DNA of 64,000 bases, taken from contig NC_016134.3 in assembly GCF_000005505.3 (NCBI RefSeq), positions 32,178,150-32,242,149 of the forward strand, in the 5' to 3' direction. The translations under genes and the position numbers were made by a program. Below the pieces are notes generated by a model, which did no database searches, was not told the origin of the DNA, and worked only from the letters and a program-made list of their open reading frames with translations. This stretch comes from Brachypodium distachyon (lineage: Eukaryota; Streptophyta; Magnoliopsida; Poales; Poaceae). Positions 10,137 to 23,020 of the stretch are shown here, in pieces. Each line of letters begins with the position of its first letter. The first letter of the stretch is position 1.

Positions 10137-13100
10137 CTACACGAAGATGGATATCTCTGGTGGTTGGATAAACGAGAAGATGGCTTCACCGAACACCTCG
10201 TACAGTGACTCCAGGAGGTGCCCGGCATCTTGATCCTCCTTCCAGGCTTGCCTCAGCACCGCGGAAACTCGTTGTGCATGGTTATTTCCCTGATCTCTCC
10301 GGATCGGAACTTGTGTGATGCTTTCTACCATTTGTCCAGAGGATAAAGCTTGCATCATGCCGGGGTTGGGTAACTGAGCAGAGAACCCATCCATGGTTCC
10401 TACCATGGTTCCTACAATTGGAGCTGAAGCCATGGAATTCATTGATACATCTGTTGCCATCTTCTTCAGAGGTGGCTGGGATGCGGAGTGATCTGTACTA
10501 GACTTCCGTTTATCTGAAATTTGCAGATGGATGAACTATCACTTTTGCATTTCGACAAGTTCAGTTGTTTGCATATATTATGCATCCAAGATAAAATAGT
10601 ACATAATGCAGGAATTGGAAACTACATTGCACGAGGACAACTTTATTTCGATTTAACACCGAGCCATACATCTATGGTAAATATAATCAGCACTTACTTG
10701 AATTGTTAGTTGCAACCCTTTTGTTACTCCTCAAAAGTGGCCGAGTAGATGGAGAGAGTAAACCAGGGAATAACTTAAGCCGCTCGTACAAGCATTTGCC
10801 TGCAGCACACTGAAAAAATAGGTCTAGTAGTAAGCAACATAAATAGCCATTGGCAAGTGCGCCATAAGCACATAACTCCATGAGCATAGTCAACATACAT
10901 TCATAGGGGGCACGGGCATAAAAAAGGACAGTTTTTTCTTTACTAGCCCGCATGCATTGAGGCTAAATGTAACCAAAAGAACTATCTCCATCCGTTCTCA
11001 TTACTCCTAATATCTGACAAGAGGGGAGCCCACATGTCAGGTGGGCCAGATAGGTGGGGCTACACCTTCCCAACTTCACCATCTGCCTAGCATTTGCTAT
11101 CATGTTCCTCTAACCGTTGCCAATCACTAACATCCTCGTCAACCCACCCTAACGCTCGACGCCACACCCCAAAATCTGCCAACCAAACCGCCAATTCTTG
11201 CCCAAAATCACACCCGTGCTGCAGCAACTGCTTGAACCACACTCTCCACCAGAGTGTACCACTTTCATGTTCAACTATGGTGACAATAAGGGTATGTTTG
11301 GTTTGGGTGCCAAGTTATGCCATGCCAATTTTTTGGTCATTGACCAAAATTTGGCATTTGTTTGGTTGGTTGCCAACTATCTCTTAGCCAATTCTAGTTC
11401 AACTTTTTGGCCAAAGTTGGCCAACTCATGGGCTGACAAAACCACACCAATTATTTGGTTAGACAAATTTTTGGTAGGGAAAGTTTGGGCTCAAACCAAA
11501 CATACCGCTCCCTCAGGACTTAAGGCTTCCCCAGCTCTGGCTATCAGATGGCATTCAGGAATATCTATTTCTCGAGAACCAGATTGAGGGGGAGAGGACA
11601 TGGGGTAGGTGTGATGTCTGTGCACAGGGGGCAGGGGATTCATATGTACATGGGAGAATGACACTGCCGCTGTTGGCACAAAGGGCAACTGCAGCAAGGA
11701 TCTGGATGCAGGACCACGGACTACACCAATAGAAAGATGGGTCCCAGACTCCCAGTTATCATATACTATTGGGGGGGCGGCGGGGATAAACTAGGGCAAA
11801 CCTTTTGCTTTGTGTTATCCATTTGTCTTAGTAAATCTAGGTCAGTGCAAAAATTAAATCAACGCAGGTTCCTAAAATTACTCTATTTTTATTTAGAACT
11901 ACAAAACTAACCAGCAGGGCTCCATAAACACGCCATGCTTCCTTTCTTTTCATTTCATTTTTCTGTTTCTCGAGTTGCAATTCAGGCTCCAAAAGTTGCA
12001 TGTATGTCTCCAGGTTGGGCAATAGCAGAAGCCTAATCTGGTAATCAACAAAAAATGTCAGCAAATACTTCAGTATTGCTCTTAAGTTTAACCTAACAGA
12101 AGATAGAACAGGACCTACCGCACTGGGTCCTAATGCAGATATCCCTTGAACAGCACCATAATGTTGTGTCAATGCTTTATGAGGATCAAGAAATGCATGG
12201 ATCAACGTCTTTGTCAACCGGATTTGGAGATTGTGATACACGTGACCATACCTACAAAAAATCATTTCAACCTAATTGAGGACAACAGAAAATGCGCTGA
12301 TGTTAAATGGAGTAAAGCTTTGCTTCACATGACCCATAGAAGTATATGAAAACAGTTGATGAGGACATCACTGCCACCGCGACATACATTTCAGGTGATC
12401 TTTCATAATAATTATACAATTATAGTATTTTGTTATCGGAGACAAAAAATAGTACACGTTTTCTACCACCTGTGGGGTTATGAGATACTTGTACAAATGT
12501 AGTCTTCTGTAGCAGAACTATGCAATAAGGAAGTGGTTTAACTTCTACCGTTTAAGTAAGACATTGCCAAACAGAAACTGTTCATGTCTCGTCGAAGTTA
12601 AAGGCATACCTAAGATGGCTCCAAGAACAAGAAATGAAAAATAGACGGAGGAATAGTAGGGAATGGAGGTCGAAACTCTACTGACTTGCCACCAACTTGG
12701 CACTCATCCTTAACTTGTTGTACAAAAGACACTAGCATATTTTATAAAATGTACACGATTTAGTAGGTTACATAAAGAACTACAGCAGAACTGATCCTAA
12801 AGATCAAATTCTGCAAGATGTAACTATAAAGCACTTGCATGCATTCTAAATGCACACATTTAAATCTGGGTAGAAAAATTGTTGATTGCCATACCAATAA
12901 TCTATTGAGAATCTCAGCATACACTCACCTCCGACATACTGAAGCAACCAAATTAGCAGAGAAATCTCTAAGCTCCCAGTGGTTGTCTGAAAGCCTATGC
13001 CCTAGCCTTTTCGCAACGATGCAAGTGATCATTGGTGGCATCAACTGATGCAACTGATAATGAAGACAAGTATTGTTTTTTTAGAAGTATAAATATGCTG

Positions 13101-16100
13101 CAAACAGTGCTTTAAAAGAAACAACTGGCAGGCAGAAGTGCCAAAACTTGGCGGTCAACCACATACATATGGTTCAATATGAACATGCGGATTGCGGAGA
13201 AGGCTCTGCACAACACGCATAAGAGCAAATAGAACAGGAAGGTCGGCCAAACTCCTAGTAACCTGAAATTTACAGGTATGCAGTTTAAGGTAATGCCAGT
13301 ACAGATAGTTGGCTGTGAAAGTAAGACAAGAACCTCATCTGCAATGAAGTATGAAAAGTATGGAACCAATGGATGAAGGCCTGAATCTTTTGACAAGCTC
13401 ACTAATGCTTCTCTAAACACTGAGGTGTTTGATCTACTCATAGTAAGCTCTGCTATTTTATCGAAGTACATCTGCAAAATCGACAAGTAAAGAGGAACAC
13501 AAATTCCATGTAAAGATCTAAATGAAGAGATGGTTATTAGTTATTACATATCATAATCAGAATACCTGGAGTTCTCTAGATAATATATGCTTAACAGGAA
13601 GCTTGATGTCAACTGGTAGTCCGTCATCCTTCACATGCTCAGTTCTTTTACTTTCTGTTGGTGCTAAAATTACTGGGGCAAATAATAATTGTTAAATAAA
13701 AATCTAGAATAAATGATGACATGTTTAAATTTTAAAAAGGAAAAAATAATAAGGAATAGAACATATTTCAATGTATATAAACAAGCTACACATGGTAAAC
13801 TAGTTTGTAACGACTTATGCATACATTTAACCAAGCACGGAACTAAGGACTGTTGATAAATTCCATAGGGAGAAGTCAATCCTCCATTTCACACGCCTCA
13901 AGTATTGCCAAGGTCTAAGTCTCTCCCTCCCTCCCCCTCCCTCCCTCCTAATTGCACTCAGAGTACAGACACGTTGAGCTCCTCAGCGCCCGATGCAGCA
14001 GCGGAGTGTTTGAGTTCAGCCTGCTCAACAGGAGCCTCAACACCACAACAACCTGCCAATCGCTCCATCAACAGTGCCGCTCTAACCCAGTCTCGGTCTG
14101 CATGATTGGAGGAATGGCCACAAGAGAGGGAGAAAAGTGGAGTTGGAAGAAGAGGAGATAGGGGTCGACGTGTGGCCCCTCGTATTATGGACAGTTCTGG
14201 GAAAAAATATTTGATGGTTTGACTGTTTGAGTGCCAAAAACAGGCTGACTTGCCTTGGGGCAGGAGTGGAGGGGGATTGTCCTGAAGGTTGTGTCCAGTC
14301 TTAGAGTCGAGGGGGAAAGTTGAGGGTGCAAAATGCTGTAAAATGGCCATTTCTATTTCATAGTTGATCTGTCTCACATTCTCTCTCCAAAAAATAGAAA
14401 AGAAAGAATATAACAATATGAACTAATATTGTGAAGATGTAAAGTAAGAAGTAGACGTATTATGAATATAAGAGCTAACCATCGATAGGAGGATTCTCTG
14501 GAATTGCAGGCTGGACGCCCTCAATAGCTAACCAGTGAGCTACAACTGCTGTGTCAAGAGGAGCTTTAGGCAGAGGAGCTTCGATAATCTGCTCGAGACC
14601 AATAAAGAGGACACATTCCAAATGATTATCAAAACAAAGCGAGTATAAACTTATTTGATTCATTCATCACAATTACCTTACCTCTTTAAAGTCTACCTCC
14701 CTGTCATCAATATAGAAGAGATCCTTATGACCCACAGCTCTCTTAAACCGCAAGGGGTCACCAGAAGCAAATCCGTATACAGGCTGAGTGGAAATTCGAA
14801 GCAGTACAGCAAATGACATGACAGTCAGTGCACACAGATGATGGGTATTATAGGCGCTATAAAAAAATACATTCAGTGGAATTGTAATATCTGATACTGC
14901 TGCACGTGCAACTATTTTTAGGAGACTATGATCAAACTAGTTCATATGAGGATCTATTAGATTGCGTCCACAGAAACTGCAATGCCATCATATCCCAACT
15001 GTACTGGGAACTAAATAATTACAAATTAATTCGAACGTAAGGTAGTTATATAGCACGAGGACCTAACAATCAAACATACTAACCAATTCCACATCTTCCC
15101 AGGCAAAAGATTGAGAATGTCAACAAGAATCAATGACTATGAGAGCACAAATTCCAAAGAAGCCATTACGTTCCTTGAAATAGAACAGAAGGAAGTTTGT
15201 AACCCCAAAGTCAAACTATATAGTTATATACTAATTTGTTCATAGGATAGGCATACATTGCACCCTCAGATCCACCAGTACAGCCGCTTTGTACTCACAT
15301 TTCACTGTTGACCACCGAATAAGATAGGCCTCCTCTGATTGCCATGATGATTTCCTATCAGTAGTGGGGTTTGTTGCAGCCTCATTCAGTTGGCGGCAGG
15401 GAATTATTTGTTTGTTTGCTTGGGGGTGGTTTCCTCTTAAGTTCTGTGAGGGGGTTTTCTGAATCAGCAATCACCACACACCAGACTCGACAGCCAGCAT
15501 CTCATCTACAGTACAGAAGTTCTGCCTAGCTAAACTATACGTCAACATTTTCTCACCATAACCTTACAAAGTAACACTCAATACTGATGCTGAAGTTAGC
15601 ACCTATACAATCCACATTCTAGGGTGGGAACCAAAAGCCCTAGAGTATAACCAACCAAAGAAACAGCTCCAGTGCATTGATTGATCTATAGTTTTTTACC
15701 ATAAGCGCACTTGTCAAACTCTGAACTTCTTAAGCATTCTCACATCAGTCAGACTTAGCAAAATGCTGAACAACATTTCAATAAGAAATCAAGGGAAAAT
15801 GTACCGGGTTTATTTAGCTACTCAACACATAAAAATGGATATTACTTCCCCAAAAAACTGCATTCTTATCATCCTGAATTTTAATTGCTAGAAAGGGAAG
15901 GCACCTCAACATTCCTGAGGCTGAGAGCACTGTCAACATCGTCGGCAGTCAGAACTGTCCTCTTTGCATGCCGCATACACTTGATGGCCTCCTGGAACAA
16001 TCCACACAAAACTGAAACTGATATAACACCAAGGAGCAAATGAAATAGATTTTGAACAAGTGAACTGCGAATAACAAAAGGGCGGTAAAATCATATTGTA

Positions 16101-17583
16101 GGGGTTCCATGAAAACTTGTCAAATGATGAAGACTCGCTGGGCGGAGTTTGGCTTGATCACTTTATTACTTAAAGTGTATTGATTTGAAAATTTGATTTG
16201 TGTTTACATATAAGGACACGATCGTTGATGTGAATTTGCAGACGATTACTGCCGTCAGATCATGCTGTGAATGCGACGACATGCAAGATTTTATTGCTCC
16301 ATGGTGAACTTCCAGACATACTGCAAGCCAAGCGAGTGCTAGGATCATTGCTGCTACCACATACCAACCATGGCCACCTAGCCGGCTGCTAGCTACAACT
16401 CCATCATCAAGAAAAAAATATTACATATGCATGTGTGCAATGCTGTTTATGTTCGATTCATTACTTATATAATTCATGGATCTGAATCTTCAATTGGCAA
16501 CTTTTTGCCATGCTTCCATGAAGTGCCTTTGTCCAAATATGTGTGACAAATATTTGGACAGATGGAGAATGGAGTTCCAATAGGCACCATGTCCATAATT
16601 TTTCCGGCTTGCAGTTAATGTTGGTCATGTATTCTTTAGTTGTCACTTGTTAAGTTGTAGTTTGTGCAAATAATCATGAAACTATTGTTCTAATGTTATG
16701 TGTTATCCATCCAAAGATACTGCTCCCCTGTTCTGTAGGGTTATATGAGTATGACTATGCATTTACTACATTTTTAGGATACATGTACCAGTGTCAGAGT
16801 ACACTGGTTCCAGGATGCCATTTTTCCCTTATTGTTTAACTGACATTAGCAATGCAATATAGCACATTTTTTATAGTGCAACTATCTGAGAAATATCCCA
16901 CAGTAACGTGCAGCTATCATCTAGTACAACAACAAATAGGGGAACTCACTGGCTAATTATCCAACTCGAAATTGAGGCTTTGTTTCCTCTAAAACATTGG
17001 AAGGACTGAAAACCTCAATAGCATAGTAACCAACTAAGCTGTAGTCCTTAGAACTATATTAATACAGTCAGCTAGTTTTGCAAGACCTTACTTTGATACT
17101 TTAAGAAAAGGGTAAGAGAATGCCCAACTTTCTCCATTAGACTGTAATATAGAAGCAAATCTAGTGAGTGATTTATGCAAAATAAATGATTGCAGTCGGC
17201 ATCCAATTTCCAACAACACTGGCCTGCACAATCACTATAACTGCAACCAATTTAGGGGATAGGTATATCAAAATAATCACTTGACAAGCCCCCATCGCAC
17301 AACCAGTGAATCATAGAGAATCGCCCCACTGCTCGTCTCCAGGCAGTATTAGACCCTAAGGAGAGGGCCACACAATCCTGAGAAGCAGCAACCAATCCCA
17401 AACGAACCCACGGTAAAGAATGCAGAGGCGATTCGGGACAGGGCAGTGGCCACGGACCTGCATGATCTCCCGGAGGCGGTACTCGACGTCCGGGGCGAGC
17501 GCGGCGGAGACATCGGCCGGGAGGGTTGCGATGCCGACGCTCTGGGCGATCACCTCAATTGTCTCCTTGGGCACGATGCTCAT
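10137..17583 (-). CDS. TAF6: TAF6, TFIID subunit 6 (histone-fold TBP-associated factor)
   Basis: The product is a nuclear subunit of the general transcription factor TFIID. TAF6 pairs with TAF9 through a histone fold and helps recruit RNA polymerase II. Twelve minus-strand exons join in frame: 17583-17458, 15991-15905, 14783-14682, 14588-14480, 13672-13566, 13471-13334, 13262-13167, 13053-12929, 12251-12119, 12037-11912, 10809-10698 and 10513-10137, giving 1,638 nt and 545 residues, the usual plant length. The histone fold opens with [19 protein letters not shown] and continues with [13 protein letters not shown] and [20 protein letters not shown]. The HEAT-repeat C-terminal domain includes [53 protein letters not shown] and [10 protein letters not shown]. 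The C-terminus ends QPPEISIFV. All introns I joined are GT-AG. Intron 10 holds a small MITE. The gene looks intact. A divergent GC-rich promoter follows at 17584-18030. Confidence 0.95.
11290..11506. mobile_element. MITE with GGGTATGTTTGG ends, in TAF6 intron 10
   Basis: The ends GGGTATGTTTGGTTTGGG and GCTCAAACCAAACATACC are near-perfect inverted repeats about 217 bp apart. The interior contains further inverted 'ttggccaa'-like motifs. No clear target duplication is visible, so the superfamily (hAT or PIF/Harbinger) is open. It lies wholly inside an intron and leaves the splice sites untouched. Confidence 0.7.
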
Positions 17584-17617
17584 CCTCCTACCTCTGTCCT
17601 CGCTCCCCCAAATTCCG

Positions 17618-17627
17618 TAAACCCTAG
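17618..17627. promoter_or_regulatory. Telo-box-like motif upstream of TAF6
   Basis: TAAACCCTAG lies 35 bp upstream of the TAF6 start codon, probably in the 5' leader. AAACCCTA 'telo-boxes' are common in promoters and leaders of plant housekeeping and growth genes. A related aaccctag is found upstream of the PP4 gene near 26973. Function is inferred only from the motif. Confidence 0.45.
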
Positions 17628-18117
17628 CCTCTAACGGAGCCTCGGAGACGCAGATCCCGCTTGCTCAGGCAATTTGGGAGACCTGGGGTTTCGCTGGCTG
17701 CTCTGAGAGAAGCTGTAGGCGAAGCGAGGGCCGGAGGACTGCGAGGGCGAGGAATTCCTCGGCCTTAAAGCGGAAAGGCGTTAGAAGTGGGAGGACGGCG
17801 GCGGCGGCGGCGGCTGGGCGACGACGAAAGCGTCGTCTTCCATTCAGCGCGACACTGGACCAGGTCTTCTCCTCTGGCGAGAGACCGCCGCGGACCGGGA
17901 GTGGCTCCGGCGAAGTGGTAGCAGGGAGGAAGTAGGCGGAGGAGAGCGGATTCGAAGTGTTGGCGTTCGAGGTTGCGGGCGGTGAACGGATGGTCAGAGA
18001 GGGAATTCGAGGGAGAGACACGGGGTGTGGGGGTTATTTTCGGGGTTATTTTCAGGACTTCGATATTTCATTCTCGATTTTCAGGGAAACAGAGAATTCG
18101 AGTACTGGGAACCCATA
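17628..18117. other. TAF6 5' leader/promoter region
   Basis: This GC-rich stretch directly upstream of TAF6 contains a minus-strand open frame of about 118 codons (18021-17665). It has no ATG (it opens with GTG) and resembles no protein I know, so I treat it as untranslated leader or promoter. A gcggcggcggcgg run lies near 17800. No TATA box is obvious. Confidence 0.5.
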
Positions 18118-18486
18118 CAGCGTGTTTGGCAACATGTGGGAAGAGAAATGGGAAATTGATTTTTAGTCTCAATCTCTTGTTTGGTATGGAGTAGGAAATA
18201 CACCTGAGAATTAGCGAGCAAGATCTATTCCGGTGTTTGGTTGATGGGAGTTCGTAAGAAATTGATAAAATAAATTACGATGAACGGTTGAAATCATCCC
18301 TACAAAGTAATTCCCTCTCAATTCCCACCCCTCCCCCTCTTATTAAAAAGGTGGTAATTGGTTCCTCATCTCCCATTCTCAATCTCTCTTAAACTTCCAA
18401 TCCCTCTTACCAAACAAATGATTTAACATCACACATCACCTTCAACGCCCATTCCCTCTCCCTAATTCCCTTCAACAAACGAGCTG
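18118..18486. mobile_element. MITE, 369 bp, CAGCKYGTTTG ends
   Basis: The left end CAGCGTGTTTGGCAA and right end TTCAACAAACGAGCTG are imperfect inverted repeats. ATA flanks both sides (18115-18117 and 18487-18489), consistent with a 3-bp target duplication as made by PIF/Harbinger (Tourist) elements, although those usually choose TWA. It lies in the TAF6 upstream region and has no coding content. Confidence 0.65.
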
Positions 18487-18489
18487 ATA

Positions 18490-19128
18490 GGAAACAACAA
18501 CGAGAGTTCAAGGTAGAGGCAGCGCCTGAACCGCTTACCGTCGAGGAGGAGGAGGCAATGGTGAAGACGGCCGAGGAGGCGTCGACGCTCTACATCTCAA
18601 GGCTCCTAGCCGTCTGCTTGATTCCAAATCCGAGTAGATGGCATTAGTAACAGTAGTTTTAAATTTATGTATTAGTTTGAATTATGAATGGAAATTATAA
18701 AATTTAAATTTAAATGGGTCGCTCCTTTGGGCGCACCCTGCGACTCAAATGGACAAGGGCCTTTTTTGTGTCCGTCCCGCCACCCAAACGGACCTAAATG
18801 GATGCTTTTTGTGTTTGTTTCGCGTCCGCTGGAGTCGCCTTTAGAACATTGAGGGCCTCTGATAGTTTATTGCATATTGCATTAATGTCTATTCTCCCTG
18901 GTCAGTGAGAAGTTTCAGACAAATGTTGCCCTTGTTCAAATAGTTCAACCTCCTCTGCTCTGCTCGACAGAAGCCTGCAAAGTTCGGTGCGGAGGTTACC
19001 CACTCGAGCGGGTGCTCACCAAATAGCAAGGAATTAGATTGAGGCATTTATTCATCACTTTCACCTCAATCCCTCCCAATCCCCTCAAATTCAAAGGAAT
19101 TAGTTTTGAAACGAACACCACATTAAAT
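18490..19128. other. Intergenic, no supported gene
   Basis: A short plus-strand GC-rich patch near 18540-18640 reads VEEEEAMVKTAEEASTLYISRLL and is not recognisable. The rest is AT-rich with the phrase 'gtccgtcccgccacccaaacgg' near 18770, typical of decayed grass transposon sequence. No feature can be assigned. Confidence 0.3.
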
Positions 19129-19243
19129 GGCTCGTTCGGTTTTGTAGTTACCGGTGAGATTAGCAGATATTATTTGTATTTTAGTTCAAATCTCTTCCAA
19201 TCATCTCCAACTCCCCCAAGAAATGGTGGAACCGAACAAGGCC
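19129..19243. mobile_element. Small MITE with GGCTCGTTCGGTT ends
   Basis: GGCTCGTTCGGTTTTG on the left and TGGAACCGAACAAGGCC on the right are inverted repeats 115 bp apart. This end type is common among grass hAT-like MITEs. No clear target duplication can be read. Confidence 0.55.
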
Positions 19244-19313
19244 TTATGACTTATAACTTGTTCGTTTAATCCCATGCCTGCTTTATCCAAGGGGAATGGA
19301 AGAGACTCTGTCA

Positions 19314-19373
19314 CTCCCTCCGTCCCGAAATAAGTGACGTGTGGACATGTCGCTTATGTCCTGACGAAGGGAC
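19314..19373. mobile_element. Short Stowaway-like MITE remnant
   Basis: CTCCCTCCGTCCCGAAATAA is followed within 60 bp by a partial inverted copy ending gacgaagggac, with gacgtgtggacatgtc between. It resembles grass Stowaway elements with an 'aaataagtg' arm. It ends about 300 bp downstream of the ANT1-like gene's stop codon. Confidence 0.55.
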
Positions 19374-19668
19374 TAGTTGATTTTCCTATCAATCTTTTTC
19401 AAAATTACCTGCAAGGAGTGAAGAGGATTGACGGGGGTTGGAGGAAAATTAAACAGCAATCCCTTCGAGCCCTCTTGATCCCCAGGTGGTGGGATTAACG
19501 GAACAAAGTCTCAGGAGGAAAAAAAGTCACGGCTTCCTTCAACCCTGATATACATTTAACAGTCCCTTTACACACCTTTCTTTTCCTTTTTTTTTTCTAT
19601 GAACACTTGACTTCTGTACTTCAACATAGTGGACATTTAATCTTGAATTCCTCAATCAATTTGACAGG

Positions 19669-22418
19669 CTAGAGAGCCGTGAACATTCCATAGCCAGCGA
19701 AAACCAGGCCAAAGAGAAGGAAACCATAGTCAAGCAGCCGCTGCCACAAGCTCATTGATGACCCCACTATGCGGAGATGGAAGGCGGTAGGCAGCACGAA
19801 AGCGAGCAGCGCACTCACCGTGCTCCCAACAAAGGAGATGAAAGACCCAAATGCAGGCACAAAGGAGGCCACCACTGCCAGGATGATCACCACAGCGATG
19901 CGGCTTGAGTGCAAGCCCAACCATTCGGCACCATGGACATTGTGGGAAAGCTTATGGAAGCATCCGATTGATCTGATTCTCATCTCAACAATCTCATGGA
20001 TCGGGTGCATCATAACTGGGAATGTGAATGCCAGTGCGAAGCATAAGCCAACCTGTCCATAGATTATTCAAACCGTTAATAGGATATAACGTCACTATTC
20101 CAGGATGTGAAACGCATTTGACAACTAAAGATTTCACACTGGGTTCATACTTCATCTCTAATTATTATATTGTACTAAGACTCCATACATAACGAGACTA
20201 CAAAATATTTTACTAGAAAGTGTAATAGCGCCGAGGTTGACGGATATTTAATGTCGGGTCTGAAAAGTCCAGACTACTTGAAGAAGAAGTATACCAACCT
20301 TAACTGCAGAAGAAGACCAGGTATTGGGAAGATTAAGTGTTATGATGTCCTTGGTGGCTTCACCATAGGCCAAGTACCCACACACTCCAAAACACGCATA
20401 CACAAATATGATGCAGACAACTGCTTGAGAAAGCACCCAGCGGAACTTTCTTCGTTCTGCCATTGATGCCTCCAGCGCCAGAGTCATACTAAATCCTTCA
20501 AAGCAGAAAACTGCGACCCCGAAAGTGAAAGGTATCGCCCAAAGACCATTGAAAGCACTTCTATTTGCAAAAGGATGATCGAAAAGTTGAACGTCATCTT
20601 TGATAACTATGGCCATCGCTAAGACATTGCATGCATCTGCAACTATGCTGAATGGTGAAAGCGAGGACATCGAGCAGACGAAGGACAGCGCAGTTTGCAC
20701 AGGCAGGAGGATGGCAAAGATGAAGCCGGCTGGCGACATCAACTGGGTAAACATGGAATGGAGATTCTGAGCAATGAATATTAGGTAAGCAACAGACCCA
20801 CCGGCTTGCGAGACAAAGATTAGGATTTCTGTCAAGCATCTACCAAGAGTACCAAAGCACTTGTCTCCCAAATCTCCATATGTGTAGAGAACATCACATG
20901 GCTCTTCTGTTTCTTCCTCTTCCAGTTTATCTCTACAGTCCACCTTCAGATTGAAAACCTATATCAATTAAATACACAACTAGAAAGTAGTAATGTTATG
21001 AAAACCGAAGACAATCAGTAAAAGTAAGAGATATGGCATAGGACACAAACAAATACCTTTGTTTACCATTTAAAGGTTTGTCAATTAATGTGATGTGTGC
21101 CCGATAAAACTCTTAGGGTCCAACCAAAAGTACTGGACATGCTCAAGAAGCAATAAAAAATAAATATAAGAACTAAACAAGTTTTTCCGCCCAACATAAC
21201 TAAAAAAAGCTTCATGTTTACATAAACATAATACTAATAATAGGTTAACACACAATAAGATCAATTAATAATAGCAGTTGATATGACTGCAGACCTAGAA
21301 ATAAGACAGGGTGATACTTAACATTTTCTTTGTGTTTTTACAAACATCATGCTTTCAAACAGTTTGTTTGCTCTGTATTTTGAAGGAAAATAATTCACAA
21401 TATTCTATCTCACATGGTCGATGTTATGACGTATGCTATGAGCCTATGACTCTTGTTTTGGAGATCACGAATATTGTTCAACAAGTATACAAACATCACA
21501 TATTGTTGCAATACTTCATATTGGCCTTACGAACAAATAAAACAACTGGAACAAATACGAACTTAGTATTGGAATAAAAGGTTTATACAAACAAATACAC
21601 AAGTTTACTAGTGGAACAAACAATAACCATAAGGAATGAAAATTAGCTCCAAATATAACACATCTTTATCAGTCTTGTTTTTTTAGTTATATCAGTCTTG
21701 TTTTGGATGTATCGTCATAAGACATACTCCGTACGATATGTGGTTCAAACAGATGGAGACACTCGGCTCAAAATATATGCAGCTTTTAACCAAATGCCAA
21801 AGATAAATGCAGAGGGGGAGTTTTGCCGCTTTCTCTATCTTTTAAGCAATTTCAGTATACTGAAATTGCTTAAAAGATAGAGAAAGCGGCAAAACTCCCC
21901 CTCCTCCCACGTTTGGGTGCAGCATGTCAGGGGCCCCCCTCTCCAGACCGGCTATATTTAATTGATCACAATACTTAGAAGTTTAAACTATCCAATTTTC
22001 ATGAAAATAACAGCTTAATCTGTGCAGACTGAGAATTCCGAAAAGTATTTTCCGAGCAAAACCAGAACACACAATCAATGAGAACCGGCACAGCCAGACA
22101 TACACAAAGAAGAAAGAGCAAGAGAGAAAAAAGGATGTGCACGCAGCGTAGGGGGTACTGTACTGTACTGACGAGGAGGAGCATGCAGTAGAGCGTGGCG
22201 CAGCCGGCGGCGGCGACTCCCAGGGACCCCGCGAGCCAGCCGGCGGTGCGGAAGGCGTAGGGCAGGCCGAGCACCCCCGTCCCGACGATGGACACCACCA
22301 CGTTGCCCAGCGTCTGCGCCCACGTGGCCCCGCCGCCGCCAGCTCTCCCGGTCTTGGCCCCATCCTCCCGCGCGGCCAGCAGCAGCGGCGCCGCCTCTGC
22401 CTCTCCCATCCCCAGCAT
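19669..22418 (-). CDS. ANT1-type amino acid transporter (AAAP family)
   Basis: The product is a multi-pass membrane transporter of the amino acid/auxin permease (AAAP) family. It is closest to Arabidopsis ANT1, which carries aromatic and neutral amino acids and auxin, and related to the vacuolar AVT3 exporters. Three minus-strand exons, 22418-22173, 20943-20299 and 20052-19669, join in frame to 1,275 nt and 424 residues. The first transmembrane signature is GNVVVSIVGTGVLGLPYAFR. Exon 2 starts VDCRDKLEEEE and contains YGDLGDKCFGTLGRCLTE, SQAGGSVAYLIFIAQNL, VAVFCFEGFSMTLALE and YGEATKDIITLNLPN. Exon 3 has FTFPVMMHP and FVLPTAFHL. About ten hydrophobic segments can be counted. The ATG at 22418 is the first in frame; another lies at 22409. 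The first intron (1.2 kb) holds a perfect 92-bp palindrome. The gene appears functional. Subcellular site and substrate are inferred from the family. Confidence 0.92.
21812..21903. repeat. Perfect 92-bp palindrome, no spacer
   Basis: Bases 21812-21857 and 21858-21903 are exact reverse complements (46-bp arms), meeting at GTATAC with no loop. The outer bases are GAGGGGGAG and CTCCCCCTC. It lies in intron 1 of the ANT1-like gene, about 270 bp from the exon 1 donor. It is not one of the MITE families seen elsewhere here, and TIR elements normally show mismatches and a spacer. Either it is a very recent fold-back event or an assembly/library artefact. Confidence 0.95.
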
Positions 22419-23020
22419 AAACAACCGTCGGTCCGCGGGCGGCGGCGGTGGCAATGAAGAAAATGAAAAGGGGGAGAGAGCTAATTAACGGGCTTCGATT
22501 TTGGGTTTTGTTTGGTGCACGAGGGAGGAGACGGCGATAATTTTAATCTACGGAGTAGGATTTTGATTTGGTTGCGAGGGATATGTATAAAGCCGTTTCA
22601 CACACAAAAAAAAGAGTATCTTTAATTCTGATCTGGTCTTGGGTTCCGATGGATATATAAATCCGCACGACATAGGCAGACATGGTTTTTCTGATAATGC
22701 TAATACAAACCACAAATGTGACAGAAACGCATGCATTGCATGGCATATTGTGTGTGATATTTAGAAGGCCAATACTTAATTGCTGTCAACAATTCGATTT
22801 GCTAGTAGTATTTAGGAATGGAGAGAGTACTAGACGAACATGAGGACGATGACGAGGAGGATGACCATAAATCCTGCCAGGGTACAGCCGCCGAAGCGAA
22901 TGGAGGCACAAGGACTATCAGAACGACTTACGTCGTCAGCGGTGGCACCAATGAAGGATGCCACGACTCGATCGGAGAGCCGCAACACGAGTCAACCGGA
23001 CAAAAAACGCAAACCGTCTA
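22419..23020. other. Upstream region of ANT1-like gene
   Basis: This contains the leader and promoter of the ANT1-like gene. No protein is recognisable. Minus-strand open frame continues to about 22454 without an ATG. No TATA box could be placed with confidence. Confidence 0.4.

Noticed and set aside
17665..18021. 118-codon open frame upstream of TAF6 on the minus strand
   Set aside because: It has no ATG (GTG at the first position), low-complexity Ala/Arg/Ser composition, and no recognisable domain. It fits a GC-rich leader/promoter.
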